From Phorcus lineatus (taxonomy: Eukaryota > Mollusca > Gastropoda > Trochida > Trochidae): a stretch of DNA of 64,000 bases. The stretch is from assembly GCA_921293015.1 (NCBI GenBank), contig OV121097.1, positions 13,756,924 to 13,820,923 of the forward strand, in the 5' to 3' direction. The notes below the pieces were generated by a model. The model did no database searches. It was not told where the DNA came from and was given only the letters and a program-made list of their open reading frames with translations. This document shows, piece by piece, positions 49,101 to 61,900 of this stretch (position 1 is its first letter; every line of letters begins with the position of its first letter). A program made the translations under genes and the position numbers.

Positions 49101-52100
49101 ATATGATATGATATGATATGATATGATATGATATGATATGATATAATATAATATATTATGATATAATATAATATAATATAATATAATATAATATAATATA
49201 ATATAATATAATATAATATAATATTAGCTTTCTTTTACCGCGCATATTTCCATGAGAGAGCATGCTCAAAGCGCACAAATTGTAGTATTACCCTAATATT
49301 ATTTCGATGCAGCTTCGCGCGACCATGTAGATCCATACCTTCCCTTACTCAGGTACCCTATTGTACAGCTGGGTGGACTAAATGCAATGTGGATGAAGTG
49401 TCTTGCCCAGAGACACAACACACGACATGGCCCAGGTTACAAATGTATAGTACCTCCATCGGGATTCGAACCCGGTCCAATACACTAATCATTGTTTGTT
49501 CTCATAATATATTAACATGTTGGATAAATGTCTTGACATTTTCAATCATTTTTATCATTATACGGGATTTCATCATTGTCAATACAAATTCAAAGAGTTA
49601 TTTTTTATTTGTAAAAGATTATTTTTTAAAAATAAGATACATTAAGATGGAACTTTATTATCGCGTAGGAAATTTGCACATCTGAACAAGTTATTTAAAG
49701 AAGCAAAAATTTTGTTGTTGAAGTAAAACATGTCAAAATTTGTAAATATTATCATATCATGGAAAAATAGTGGTGGATAATCTTAATGCTTACCAGCTCA
49801 GTTTAGTCACAATAAACAGGTTTAAGTCGTGATTTGTGATCGAAAACTGGACAAAGGCGCACGCCATGACTCAAACGTAGATGTGGAAACATATTTACAG
49901 CAGACACAATGACAAATATGGGATGATAGTGTTGAGAAGGCTATTTAACTAATATTATTATAAATGGGTCCTATATTTATGAGTTTATGACTTCAGAGCA
50001 CCCATACACAAGGTTACTAAAACAGCTGGCAGGCCCGTTCAATGTAAAACCAGTAATACATAAAAATATTCTTCCTCTAACCGTTGATGCTAGCTGGGAT
50101 GAAATGATTTGATAGCAGGAGCAATGCACTCATAAACGTCGGTAAGTGAACATAAAATTCATAAGGACAGCGTCTAATTTCGTGGCATTCGTCCAATGTC
50201 CGTGTATTATTGCACATGAAACAATGTTTATATCTGTGGGCATCTGGAATCATCGAAAGGTAGATAATGATTAAATGCAATAACAGATTAAAAACATCAA
50301 GCATAATCGATGATAAAAATTAAGGTAGAAAATGCCAATTAATCGCCAATTCAAAATTGATAAAATTATTTTGTAAAAAATTCTTAAAGCTTGATTTGAA
50401 CTTGCCGTTTCTACATGTATAAGCGTTGCACATGTGCTTGCTACAACACCTGAAACAGAGTTGCGTCCCTTGGCGGGTGGGTAATCCCGGTGAGGAATAA
50501 TGGAACTCCGGGTGAACTGAGGCAAGACACGTCTGGAATAAGGCAAAATCTTTTATTGAAAAAAATAATGTAATCCATCAATTGTGATACAATGAACTTC
50601 AACCTTCCTGTGAAGAGTAGTTCAAAAACAAAAGGCCTAGGGCAGCCATCTTAAAGTTTACAACATATTTCACTATTTTCTTTGAAATATATGAATGTCT
50701 GATTACAATATTGTATAGTGCGTCAAAGGTCCTACTCAAATATGTTCAGTTTGGCAATGAAAGCCGTTTTTGAATGCCACTTTTGATGGGCTGCTTAGAT
50801 CTGTCTGGCCACAAACCAGTGATTGAATGACTGGTCACACGCCCTTTTATTGACGTCATAAACAGAATCATTGCCTCGTGATCTATACATCTATCGTAAC
50901 ATTATCACAGAAGACCCAATAATAAACGATTTTCAGAGAATATTTTAAACTCAGTTAGATAAATCATTTGAAGATGTAACACTCTTAAGCGTTTGGTTTT
51001 AAAAACGATATACACATCAATGGTAATTAAACAATTATCTAAGGCGATATTTCAGTTGAAATAATGATGCGCTATTCTGTAGTCTGTTTATTACGTCACA
51101 ACCGCGCGAATTCTATGGCCTCTAGCCCAGGTGGGCTTTTCACATCCTATAACTATGCTGTCTTAATGAAAGGCTAATTAAAGGTGTTGATTAACAAAAA
51201 TCAAGCCCAGTTCTTATTTTGTTGAAAAATCTTTGAACGAAAATCAGGATGTCATAAAGTCGAGGTTATCGATTGTTTAACAGTTTGAAGAAATATTTGA
51301 GCAGGAGTCCAGCAGATCATCGGACACTATGAAAAGATCTGTTAGAATTTTGTTTTGATAGGTATCCGAAATAAGATAAGTACAATATTTAGAACACGTT
51401 TTATGGATATCATTTAAACTTTGATGTGGATATTTACCCTGACGTTTGCACAACCGGCATAAAATCTGTCTGTGCCATTTAAGTCGCTGTATTCTTGTAT
51501 GAAGCATTCCTAAAATTGAAACAAAGTTAAATGTGAGAAATCTGTAAGTGAAATCATGAGAATGATATTTTTCATTTCTCGTCTAGCACAAATACCATAC
51601 ATACGATAACAAAAGAGATAACATGTATTGTTTCAAGATGTAAATATGTTTTTTACTTCATGAATGTAAAACTATAAGCTCCGAAAGTAGCAGGGAAGAC
51701 GTCCTATCCAAAGTTATTGTTTATTTTCACAATGTTGTAAAACCTATCATTTTCTCGCAAAACAAGATGACCAAGCCCTTAAACTTTCATTTTCTTCAAA
51801 GTCACTGGTATTGTGCCACAACAATTTTATTACAACAACTTGATGACACTTGGAGTTTTCATACACCAATTTTATCAGATAAGATTAATCCACGAACTAA
51901 CATCTGTTCTAGCCTAAACAGTGTTCTAAGATCATTGACCTAAAACAAGTTATTTGATTGTGCCAGTAAGAGTTCTATTAAAAATTTAAAACATGGTCTT
52001 CAAGATTTGTTATTGCTTACCTGTTGTGAAAGGCATTGCTGATTAGTACACTCACTGAGAGAGGTCGTTCCATTACATACTAAACAGCGACTCGGGGTTG

Positions 52101-53393
52101 CAATAAATCCAAAGCTACAATCTTGAAAGTGCAATGAACGCCATAGAAAATTATCAGGAATTGTACGAAAATAGACAAATTATACGTGTGCATTTTACCG
52201 CGACGTCAGCAAATATTGTCTCTTCATTTGAAGTACATAGGCGATATTGGATATTTATTAATAAGACAAATGTAACAATCCCTTTAATTACATCAATCTT
52301 GTGTATTGTAAATAACACTCAACTCTGTCGAACGCTTTGATCGATATGAACCAATGGAAATGCTCCATTATTTGTCGTTGGTCATTCAATAATTCATAAC
52401 AGGTGGTGAAAAAGTCTTATGATGACTTTTAATGTTGATCATTTTGAACATTTTTGTGAATTTTATAACACATCAGTCTCGAGGTATTGAGTAAGGAAAT
52501 AGTACATGCATCAAGAATTCAAAAAGTAAGTTTTTAAAAGACTTTATCGAAACATCAAAGCTAAGGAAAGAACTGAGTTAGTTGACGAAGAATCCGTGTA
52601 TGTGCTTAACATCTTGTGTAAATAGTTAGTTGTAACAAAACTATCTGTGTAAAAAAGGACTAGCAACCTCATTAATAGGAAATTCTGATAAGCAAGTTTT
52701 CTGGACATAGAACCTGTGTGAATGCATGGTGATTAACCATATCAGATCGTGGTTTAAAGTGACAAAGAGTACATTCATGACTTTGATATGTGGCTTAAAT
52801 TGAGCCAAAATATCATATGACCTGAGTTAAGTTCATATCGCCTAACTAAAGTTAAATATTTATGTATTTTGTTTGGCCAATTATCATTTTATGCTTTCGA
52901 TTGGAAATTTAAAAAACCGGCCATTTAAGTGTTCAGAAGTTGAAATTCAGCTTCCCATTCAAATGCATATTAGAAAAATGACCTACTAACCAACACCAAA
53001 CTATAATTCTCGTCATGTCGGCTAAAAATAAATCTAAAAAATTACGTTTACCTTCTTTGTTCATCTGTTTATTGTCAATATGCTAACTAATAACTGATAT
53101 GTTAATTTTCAGAAACAAACACTACTTGTCGATGAAATAACACCATGTATGAAGTTTGACTAAAATCACCACAACAATATACTCTGTGTCCCAGCTTGTT
53201 TGATAAGGCATACTTTGACAAGTTGGGTTCTTATACAAAATTATTTTGTAACGTTGCACTCATTTTATAATGAATTAACATTCGTGTAGAAAACTGTTGA
53301 GAAGCATTTTCGAAAGGATAACAGTTTGTAATGATATAGATGGAAAAATACCTGCCATCATGAGAACTGCTGACGTCAGCAAAAGGAAAGGCC
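43196..53393 (-). CDS. Gene B: four-domain Ly6/uPAR-like protein, one in-frame stop
   Basis: Fourteen exons in transcript order: 53393-53352 (leader, GPFLLLTSAVLMMA), 52121-52021, 51509-51438, 50532-50406, 50243-50152, 49056-48985, 48053-47927, 46770-46693, 46575-46481, 46167-46099, 45679-45592, 45341-45222, 44410-44269, 43373-43196. All junction phases agree. Three three-finger modules (CLVC...CFRCCSKHMCN; CFMC...CEGCCYGDRCN; CHKC...CGVCCDEDLCN), a Thr/Pro linker before the third, a Ser/Thr linker after it, then the two-exon terminal domain (CHICSGPKCG...CTFCCVMPDCN). Oddities: a TAA at 46537-46535 inside module 3, a GC donor at the end of 50406, a weak donor after 50152, and no initiator ATG found for the leader exon. 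It is an aging gene, an alternatively spliced one, or carries an assembly error. Paralogous to genes A and C. Confidence 0.7.
44575..44741. mobile_element. MITE/SINE-like palindrome in gene B intron
   Basis: Ends 'aatcgaccgtgttccgagat' and 'ttcctcggaacacggtcgatt' are inverted. Inside is a tRNA B-box-like word (gattcgaactc). Related half-copies occur at 53769-53870 and 57271-57366. Confidence 0.6.
46481..46575 (-). pseudogene. Gene B module 3 first exon, nonsense codon
   Basis: The exon has an acceptor (ttttcttccag) and donor (gtaggc) and reads TCHKCSDIRLD, stop, then NGKWQQCTDVMTCPSKTS. The two parts lie in one frame that continues correctly into the next exon, so only the TAA at 46535-46537 (minus strand) breaks it. 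An alternative acceptor after 'gcagtgcacag' would skip the stop in phase but lose the CxxC. Confidence 0.65.
47701..47768 (-). pseudogene. Decayed duplicate of a gene B exon end
   Basis: Matches the 3' part of exon 48053-47927 plus its intron flank, displaced by 217 bases. The conserved CC became CW and a TAA replaces the codon after CN (YRCN-stop). The homology extends to about 47641. Confidence 0.65.
49061..49225. repeat. Pentanucleotide microsatellite (ATAAT/ATGAT)n
   Basis: About 33 units of ATAAT with a central block of ATGAT. It abuts a gene B splice acceptor (exon starts at 49056 on minus) and lies at the 3' side of the minus-strand SINE at 49230-49505. Confidence 0.95.
49230..49505 (-). 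mobile_element. tRNA-derived SINE
   Basis: Read on minus: a B-box-like ggttcgaatcc, then 'gggcaagacacttcatccac', 'cccagctgtacaatagggta' and 'ctacatggtcgcgcgaagct', ending in the pentanucleotide repeat. The gggcaagacactt...cccagctgta body is typical of tRNA-derived SINEs of marine invertebrates (established pattern, recalled). The fragment at 5575-5735 is the same family. Confidence 0.65.
49800..49960. mobile_element. MITE fragment with shared core
   Basis: Contains 'gatttgtgatcgaaaactgg' followed by gactcaaacgtag. Closest relative is 60060-60210; clear termini were not found. It lies in a gene B intron. Confidence 0.5.
52757..53190. mobile_element. MITE copy in gene B intron (15608 family)
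   Basis: Ends 'aaagtgacaaagagtac' and 'atatactctgtgtccc' are inverted and match the family at 15608-16062; the interior is diverged. Confidence 0.55.
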
Positions 53394-55789
53394 CTGAAAA
53401 ATATATAATCAGCTGTTATAAACATTACTTGATTACCATGTTTAACCGACTGATTGATTGATTATCGAGGGTTTACCTTTCCTGAATTGTATGGGTTCTT
53501 CAGACATAACAGCTGTTCGTATGGAAACCGTGTTTGTCCTTCATATATTATCTCTTGTTATTCGGCGAAGCCTTTATCTTTCCCCCCAATGTCTGCTACT
53601 TTTGAAATTGATAATTGGTATGTTTGACATATAGACGTATTTGATAATGATACACCCAAGTAGAGGTGATGTGACATATTTTCAAGTTGATGATACAGCA
53701 TTAGTCAAGTCCAAGAATTGTGTATCAACTATATATATGTAGATGACACCAGCAAAGTCTGTTTAAAATCGACTGTGTTCCGAATAATAAAAGTTTGAAA
53801 ATACTGATTACCCCGGGTTTCGAACTCGTTCTGTCGTTCTAGACAACGGTCTGGCAACAGCCCCATTTGTTTCTTAACGAGAAAACGTACAGGTAGTTAT
53901 AAATACCCTCAATGAGATCGATTTCCACATACTCAATATATCAATTATATAAGATGGGGATTTGTAATTACACAGTTATAATTACCCAAATATGCAAATT
54001 ATCGACTTCCGCCTACATACTTGGATAATTGGCGACCCTAGCTTCATGTATACACATCTTTTCTTCAGTATTGAAAAGAACGAATAATGCTATTATTTTC
54101 TAAATATCTATTACCTATTTCTATTAAGAATTTCCCAAGGAATTATTCAAATTTTGCATTAAAGCGCCCATGGCCCCTTTTTCAGACGGAAAAGTCCTTG
54201 TATATCCTACGTAACTTTTAACTCACCAATACCCGTTTGGCCACTATGTAATGCTTTTGTTAACGTTGTCAGGACCAATTCATATAGCCATTTAGTATTT
54301 TTTAAAATATATGTGGATTAAACACAAAAGGAGACCAAACGTGAAATAAAACAACAGAGGAAAGATGTAAAATTTATTGCACATATTAAAAGATCATATG
54401 CAAATTAGGAAAATCCGTTTAAGACTCAGCAATCCGTCACAAATTCATCACTAACCTCTGTCCTAATACGAGCGTTACTCGGTCTAGAAATCAAATAAAA
54501 ATTAGTCATGAACTCAACGATGACGTTTAAAAAGTGATCGTTTGAAAAGCCTAATTTTTTCTGTAAGGTAAACTTTATTAGAATGTCAATCTTTCAATTT
54601 GAGTCCTTTCTTCAGACTTAGAGATGTCAAGATTGCACTAGCCAAGGAGAAAATACAAATGTTATTCATGCATGCTGTGTTATTCATTGGCTGAAACTTT
54701 GTACAACTAAAATTTTAACACGAGAGGAACCTGTCTGAAGGCTGGGAATAGCTCATATTACAACAGAGCTTAGTGTAGGAATTTATGACGGAGCTAAACT
54801 AGTCGGGAGAAAAAGAAGACTGAGGCATTACGAATCAATTTTTCAATCGTTTGTGATGGAATGGGCATATCCAAATATCAACCAAATGGTTAAACGATTT
54901 CGTTTTTAAAAAACTAACTGATACGTTGAAATAACATATGTCTAGTTTCAGTCCCTTGGAGACGTGCATTTTGATTAGTCAAAGAAAGTTGCTTCAAGCC
55001 AACTTATGTCAAGTTTGAAAGTGACGGCTGCAGTTACAGAGCCTCTGTAATCTGTGTAACATATTGAGCTAAATCATGGTCTATTTCAATGAGATTCTAT
55101 AACCTCACAACCGATTCCTGTGTGTGTATGTGAATTGACCGATTTTCCCTTGTACAATGCAGTTGTTTATAATGTTTAACTGGTGAATCGAGAGCGATGC
55201 GCCTAAACATCTGCGCACAGACAGACTCCCAGATACAGTGGGCGTTGAACCGTGACAAATGGACCTCCAAGACAGCAACTCGGAGATGCGAGTCCCTGTC
55301 TATACGTCCCTGCTCGCTCAGAGAGGAATAGGGAACAAGATAAAGAACCACATAGTAACAATTATGAAAGGAATGTCTACCCTCAAGTCACACGGCAATT
55401 TCATTATCCCTTCTTAAACGTTGTTTGCAAAAAGCAGCACCTTCAGGACCGAACTGGAAGTGACTTCCCCCTTCCACTTCGTGACGTAGGGTAAATTACT
55501 ATTGATACAAATATTGTTCCAACGGTTCTTTTTTGAGTAGTTATTTGTAAATTTTATAATATAAACAATCAGGTGATAACGAGAAGATCGTTTATCATAT
55601 ATTAGTAGTTTAGTATATCAGTACTTCTTGTCTACTTATCTTTTTCTTTTGGTGTTTTAATGATGCAGTGCTGACTTATGTTGCTTGAATTTGGTGATTC
55701 AAATTTGCAACGTATGAAATAGGCGTGAGAATGCTAAGACACTGTATAGTGTAAGCAAATAGATAATCACAATGTCAATCCAAATCCTT
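53394..55789. other. Intergenic between genes B and C
   Basis: Should contain the gene B promoter and any 5' UTR exon, which I could not place. A half-copy of the 44575 palindrome is at 53769-53870. A less AT-rich patch at 55090-55500 has short open frames on both strands, perhaps a transposon scrap; no family recognised. Confidence 0.4.
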
Positions 55790-56030
55790 TTAAAGAACCA
55801 CTCCATGAGTTGTTGGAGTCAGATATGCCAAACTTAATCAATGGTGACATTTGAGTATCGACTGTTACCAAAAAGAAACATTTTAAAGCTTTTTGTTTTT
55901 TTACAGTAACAATATGATCGAAAACCGGACAGTGGCGCGCGTCAAATAGTCAAACGTAATTTGAAGAATTATCTAAAACAGCCAGGAGGGCAGTAAGGAG
56001 TTGATAGCGTTTGTTAGGTTATTATTTACA
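55790..56030. mobile_element. Truncated MITE (8806 family)
   Basis: Left end 'ttaaagaaccactccatgag' and the internal core are present; the right half is missing and the next MITE begins at the break. Confidence 0.65.
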
Positions 56031-56346
56031 TCTGTCAAAAGGAAGTTTGTTCATTTACTACTGTATCTGAGTTTTTGATATATATATTATGTATTTTTTT
56101 TACTTTTGGACGTCACTAAATCAACTTCAGAAGAACTGACAAAGGATCACCAATCGTTAATGTGTAAAATAGTTGATCTTCTATTACGGTATACTGCGGG
56201 GTGTGATATAAGAGTGAGATCTGGTACAGTGAATCTTCACTTCTTTATTGGAAATTCACCATTATACGTATATATTTTGCAGTCCTACTATGCCCCAAAA
56301 CATCCCAAATTACATGATATTTGACAAACGTTTGAGATGCAGCTGT
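56030..56346. mobile_element. MITE remnant (12335 family)
   Basis: Shares 'gaactgacaaaggatcacca', the inverted 'aattacatgatatttg' block and the right end 'gatgcagctgt' with the copies at 12335 and 37900. Both ends are eroded. Confidence 0.55.
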
Positions 56347-56667
56347 GTACACTGGTCAATGACATTATACGATTCTCAGTGAATCTTAGGGATTATAAGA
56401 GTCTCTTTTTCTATGGTAGTGGTTAGTATTTTAACGACTCGTCACCCTTGTGTAGGTATACGATTTTGCTGATTCGACTTTGATAAATGAAATCTTTTTC
56501 ATGAACGTTCAAAAATATTTATTATTGCTTCATAAAAACGTAATATTTCAAAGCTTTATCCTAAAAATTGTCGATGACAGCTGTAATAAACACACGGGTC
56601 ACGTCAGAAAAATACAAACAAAAAATAGGTTGTCCCATCTTTATTATAGGCTATGTCGTTGCTAACA

Positions 56668-58930
56668 CTATGCTTTACCAATATATAGGGTCTCCTTGTG
56701 AGGATAGATTTCCTCGTTGCATCTGTTTTCGGTGCAACAGTAGTAGCATTTGAAAGGGTAAAGATAGCTTTGTCTGGGTTTAAAATCCGTACAGATAGAC
56801 TTATCCGAAGATTGGTTCCACCAGAGGTCTTCACACTCCTGCTCAGAAGCACATCTATTAGGAGTAAATGGTAAATACAGTTCTCCAACAAAGAAACTTA
56901 CCCTGTAGGTCTTCAGAGATACATGATACTCTGGAGTGTGGAATTTAGAAATGATCGATTGTAAAAAGATTCATGGTCAAATACACTTCATTAAAATTTA
57001 TATATGTTTTTAGATCCGGTCTTAATTTATAGGATTTCAACAAGATTCTGAATTATCACCAACCGATTATGAGCTATACTCACCGTTCTGTCAAAATCTT
57101 TGCTCCATCTACTTCATTGGTCAAAATGTTGAGACAATATGGCGCAGAAGCGTTGCACTTAACAAAGGGGTCAAAATCTGGGATGAGTCCACACATTCCT
57201 CCGTCACACGTTTGACATTCAACTGGGAAACAGAATATTTCCTTGAAATTAGAAGTCACTGTAACATCGACCGCGTTCCGAGGAATAACAGTTTTAACAA
57301 ATAAGTAAAAAACAAAATGAGCTGGGATCCCACTGGAGTCCATGTTACTTTTATTCCTCGGAACATTAGCGGAGGCTATTCATTGTTATATGAAAACTGT
57401 GGTTGGCTATTTATTGCATATTTTGCATTCCACAATTATTTTTCTTCTTCGTTTTTTTTTAGAAAATTGGCGTTGGCTACTTAAAAAAAAAATAAAATAA
57501 ATAATAATAAAAACACAAAACATTTACATTACCAATAATATGACATGAATCTGACCTTTATGTCATCTGCGAATTATGAATGCATCTATATGATAAGAAA
57601 GTAGTGTATTTCAAATGAAATACGTAACATTATAAGCATGGCTACATGAGCATTGGCCAGAGTAACCGAAAACACATACCTTTTTTCTTCGTATGCATAA
57701 TCAGAACTTCATACCTTAAACAGTGTTTTAAAGGAATTTTGTTGTATTTTTCTGCAAACACTTAAGAACATCTCAAACCAATTATGAAACATCTTTTCTG
57801 AATTATTGACAATAGACAAAACGGCATTCACGGATCGGCTCAGACCTACAGGTCAAACTAAGGTCAAACCAAACGTCCCCCCAAATTTCTAACAATTTTG
57901 ACCGTGAGATGATCAAATCAAAAATGCAATTTCTTTAAACTATTTCTTTCACATGGCTCCTATGCACTGTTTGATATAACTTCATGGGATAAACATTTGA
58001 TCTCTTGTAGTGTTTTTAACCTTACTTTTGTTGGGTGGTACAATTAACAAATTTACGAATATTGGCACAACTTTTGTTTAAATGTAAACGTTGACTCTTT
58101 TTTCCAGGAATGTAGAAAGCTTAAACATTTAAAACATGTACTATGAATATTCAAAGTATTGATATTTAAAACTGTTCATGGAAGTAAAACTTTTTAATAT
58201 ATGGTAAGGACCTTGGTTAGGGCACTTTTGACAATAATTCTAAAGCAATGACAACGTTATTTCCGGAAAACGTAAAATAATGAGGCGAAACATAATTCTT
58301 GTCAATTTAATAGATAAATATAAAGATTTCATTCTTAAATAATTTGTGATGGACTCTAAGACATTCGAGGGTGTGATCCTCAACTCTTCATGGGGCGAGA
58401 TGATAAAGATAACTAATTGAATTTTTTAAATATTAGGTTGATGCACCTTTGCATGCATATCTTTTAATCATTTGAGAAAAGAAAATGGACTCGCATAGTC
58501 TATAGGATCATGGTCGATTCGTTTTAAGACTGCATATTTTGATTATAAGACATTAAATTTGAAAGATTTATTTTCATGAAATCACTTTATTATCTGAAAA
58601 AAAAGACTCTGTGATAGTACCCCTTTCCAGCTGTCACAAAACTAACAGAGCAGCGAGTCATTCCAACTATTTTGTAATATCCGTAAGTACGTTACTGTTC
58701 TTTTGAGGAATGAAATACGGAGGCAAAAGAATACCGTTTTGTCTTTAAAGCCTAGTCCTGTCTAGATGTCATGAGACCGTAGCCTGAATCGTTTATAATT
58801 TATTGGAATACAAAGGTAGACACGAAAATCAATTCTAAATTTTGCAGGCCAAGAAACAGTTGCGTCATAAAGCAATTATCAAATTATATACTTGGTGTGA
58901 AAGTGGTAGTAGTTGTTGTCGTCGTCGTAG

Positions 58931-58961
<31 letters not shown>

Positions 58962-61900
58962 CGTAGTTGGAGTAGTCGTCGGTGTTGTCGTTGTAGTTGT
59001 AGTAGTTGTTGTTGTGGTGGTTGGAGTCGTTGTTGTTGTTGTTGTAGTGGTTGTAGTAGTAGTTGTGGTAGGAGGCGTTGTAGTTGTTGTTGTGGTTGTA
59101 GTTGTGGTGGTGGTAGGAGGCGTTGTAGTTGGAGTTGTGGTTGTAGTTGTGGTTGTTGTTGTAGTGGTTGTTGTCGTTGTTGTTGAAGTAGTTGTAGTTG
59201 ATGTTGTTGTTGACGGGGCAGGACACGCAACAGTTCTGACATTTTTAAGAACTGGTTTGTTTCGCGCTGAAAATATTTCTAAACTTAGAGTATCAGTTTT
59301 GAGGAATCTTATGTTGTAGGAAGAAGGAAGATTAAACTAAGTCGAGCTTCATTCAGGTAAAACCATATATGTACATGGAAAAAATATATATCTAGAATAA
59401 ATGATGCCATATAGTGTTTTGCTGGAAATTTTCACTTTGAATACTAACAAAACTGTGCGTTAGATATTTGATTTACTTTCTGTAAATCAGGTAAAACATC
59501 AATTGCATGTTTATGTTTACCTAAATAAATACTTGTAAGTGTAAGTAGAGAGGATATAGAGAATTTATTTTTTTATAGAAAACTTCTCAAAAGAGAAAAT
59601 GGATATAAACTCGTTTTTCATTCTTGATGTATAAATCAGGAAACGGATTTTTTTCAAATAAATTAGATATCATATTACAAGGGAAAAACGAGGAGAGAGG
59701 AGCTCACCTTGCAGATGTCCATGTCTACAGTCGAGGTCTCGGTTGCAGTTGGTTCCTGTGCAACAAGACAGACATCTTTCACCAGGTTCTGTAACTAGCA
59801 TGTCCTCGGAGCGGCTGTTGATCAGGTCACACATCTGAAGGGGCCAATGTTTATTTATTGTTAAACAGTATGCCTAACGCATGTAACAGATTATCATTGT
59901 AAAATACATTTTTTGTTTTTTAAAGGGGCAAAGATTATGTTATAAGGGTCAAATATGTCAAAGTTCATAAATGGCGTTATTTGATCGATAATTATTAATT
60001 ACCGGTTGTTTCTTAAATCAGCATATCAATGCTTATCATTTCAATATAACAACAATAAACAGGTTAAAGTCGAGATTTGTGATCGAAAACCGGACACTGG
60101 TGTGCGTCAATGATTCAAACGATAATTTCTGAATCTTATTTAAAGCGGACACAAGGAAAAATATAGGTTGGTACTGCTTAATAGCTCTTTTAACTAACAT
60201 ACATGTGCACGTAAATGGGGCGAAGAAAATTTTACTTCGTTATACGTTTTTCATGTACAATTGAAAACAAAGAAATATCATGATTTAGTCGCTGAGAGAC
60301 ACACATTCAACTTTCCAAAGTCGATTTGAACGTAACACAGGTCATATGGTATTTTGCTCTTATCAAAGACACATACAAATAATGAAACATCCTCGGTGTT
60401 CTTTTAATGCATCTCATTTTCACTTTATATTGTACTTAATTTTCACTTTCAGATGATTGAAAATACATTGATATCATATATGGTTACTTTTTACAATCAT
60501 TTTCCAAAATAAAGGGTGTGTCCTTCCATTTTAGAATTACGTTATTCCTTTCACCCCATCATATAACATTTTCAATAAATCGATACCCTTTTTTCTTCAC
60601 AGCCGAGATCCACTCTATCTTCACCATTGAAGAAGTAATATTCAGAAGCACACATCTGAAATTTAAATGAAATGTTGATTATTTAAACCTTTTCTTAAGT
60701 CTTATTTAAATTACCTGCCCAAGGCAAAACTCGCATCAATAGAGTGACAACCGCGTTGCAATACACCATGAGACTATGATAGAAACTGATGGTCAAACCT
60801 TAGGTCAATATCCTTGACCATTCCATTTAAATTATTTGTAAGCCATGGAATGAAATATCAGCTTAATATCTGTATATTGGCAATATTTGACATGTTTACA
60901 AAAGTAGCATTATAAAACCATAATTGAAAAATATCCCCTTGCTAATGGACACTGGGTGCAATATTAATTTTAAGGGGCGAAAAGCATAATTTTGCTTATT
61001 ACAAAATAATCATTTGTATTCGTGTCATTGATAAGAATCAGTGGAGGCTTAGAACCCAAAAAGCGAGAAAATATACGCTTTAATTCGTCTATTAGGTCAC
61101 CTTTATACCCCTGTTTGAGATAACTGCCTAATCAGACTGGCGAAACCTCAAACAAAATCATCGAAGCATGACTCGAAGCCACGCCCAGTGTTCTGTTCAC
61201 TGGTGCTAACTGATTGGTGTTTCGAAAAAGCCGTTTTAAGTTGTTTATCGGCCGATTCCGAAAATTTAAATTCAAGTCACTGTCTTATGCGAATACATTT
61301 TAATGAATCACGAAAGTTACCATGGGCCATTTCTGTCGATCTTTAATGTCATTTTACAAGGTGAAAGCGTCGTGTCATTTCACATATTTGAACAGGTATA
61401 TATGTTACAGTCAATATGTCAAATCAGTCATTTCGCCAAATGCTTAAATGTATCAGGCATTTTTCCAAATGACTGCGACGGTCAGTCATTTGATTAAATG
61501 ACTAATTTTCCTTGGCATTTAACTTAATTGGCTTGTATTGTGACAAATTTGGTAGCTTCTCAACTTCACTTGCAGTGTATAATTCTGATTCTGTTGCTCC
61601 CATGTGTCAGTTGTTATTATCAGAGCAACATAATCAATCATGAAGAAAGATTCAAAATTGAATTACAAAAAAGAATGATGCAATGAAGAAGGTTTTAATT
61701 CCAAGGGAAGAGTACTTTTCCATTATTGACAGCTAGGCTGAAAAACATGAAAACTGACGGAAGATAAATAGTGAATATTATTTGAATTATTTGAATGTGG
61801 AGGAATTGAAAAAGTGAACACGGTGACTCGACGGTGTTGTATTTCATCACTATTGAAAAAACATATCATGCCATACGCCGAGCACACTTATCAACTGGTC

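Noticed and set aside
55097..55494. Overlapping 80-residue frames on both strands
   Set aside because: Less AT-rich patch but no splice signals, paralogy or recognisable domain; perhaps a transposon scrap.
58842..59319. Plus-strand poly-Val and Cys-rich frames, minus-strand poly-Gln and Asn frames
   Set aside because: Other frames of the gene C Thr-linker exon.
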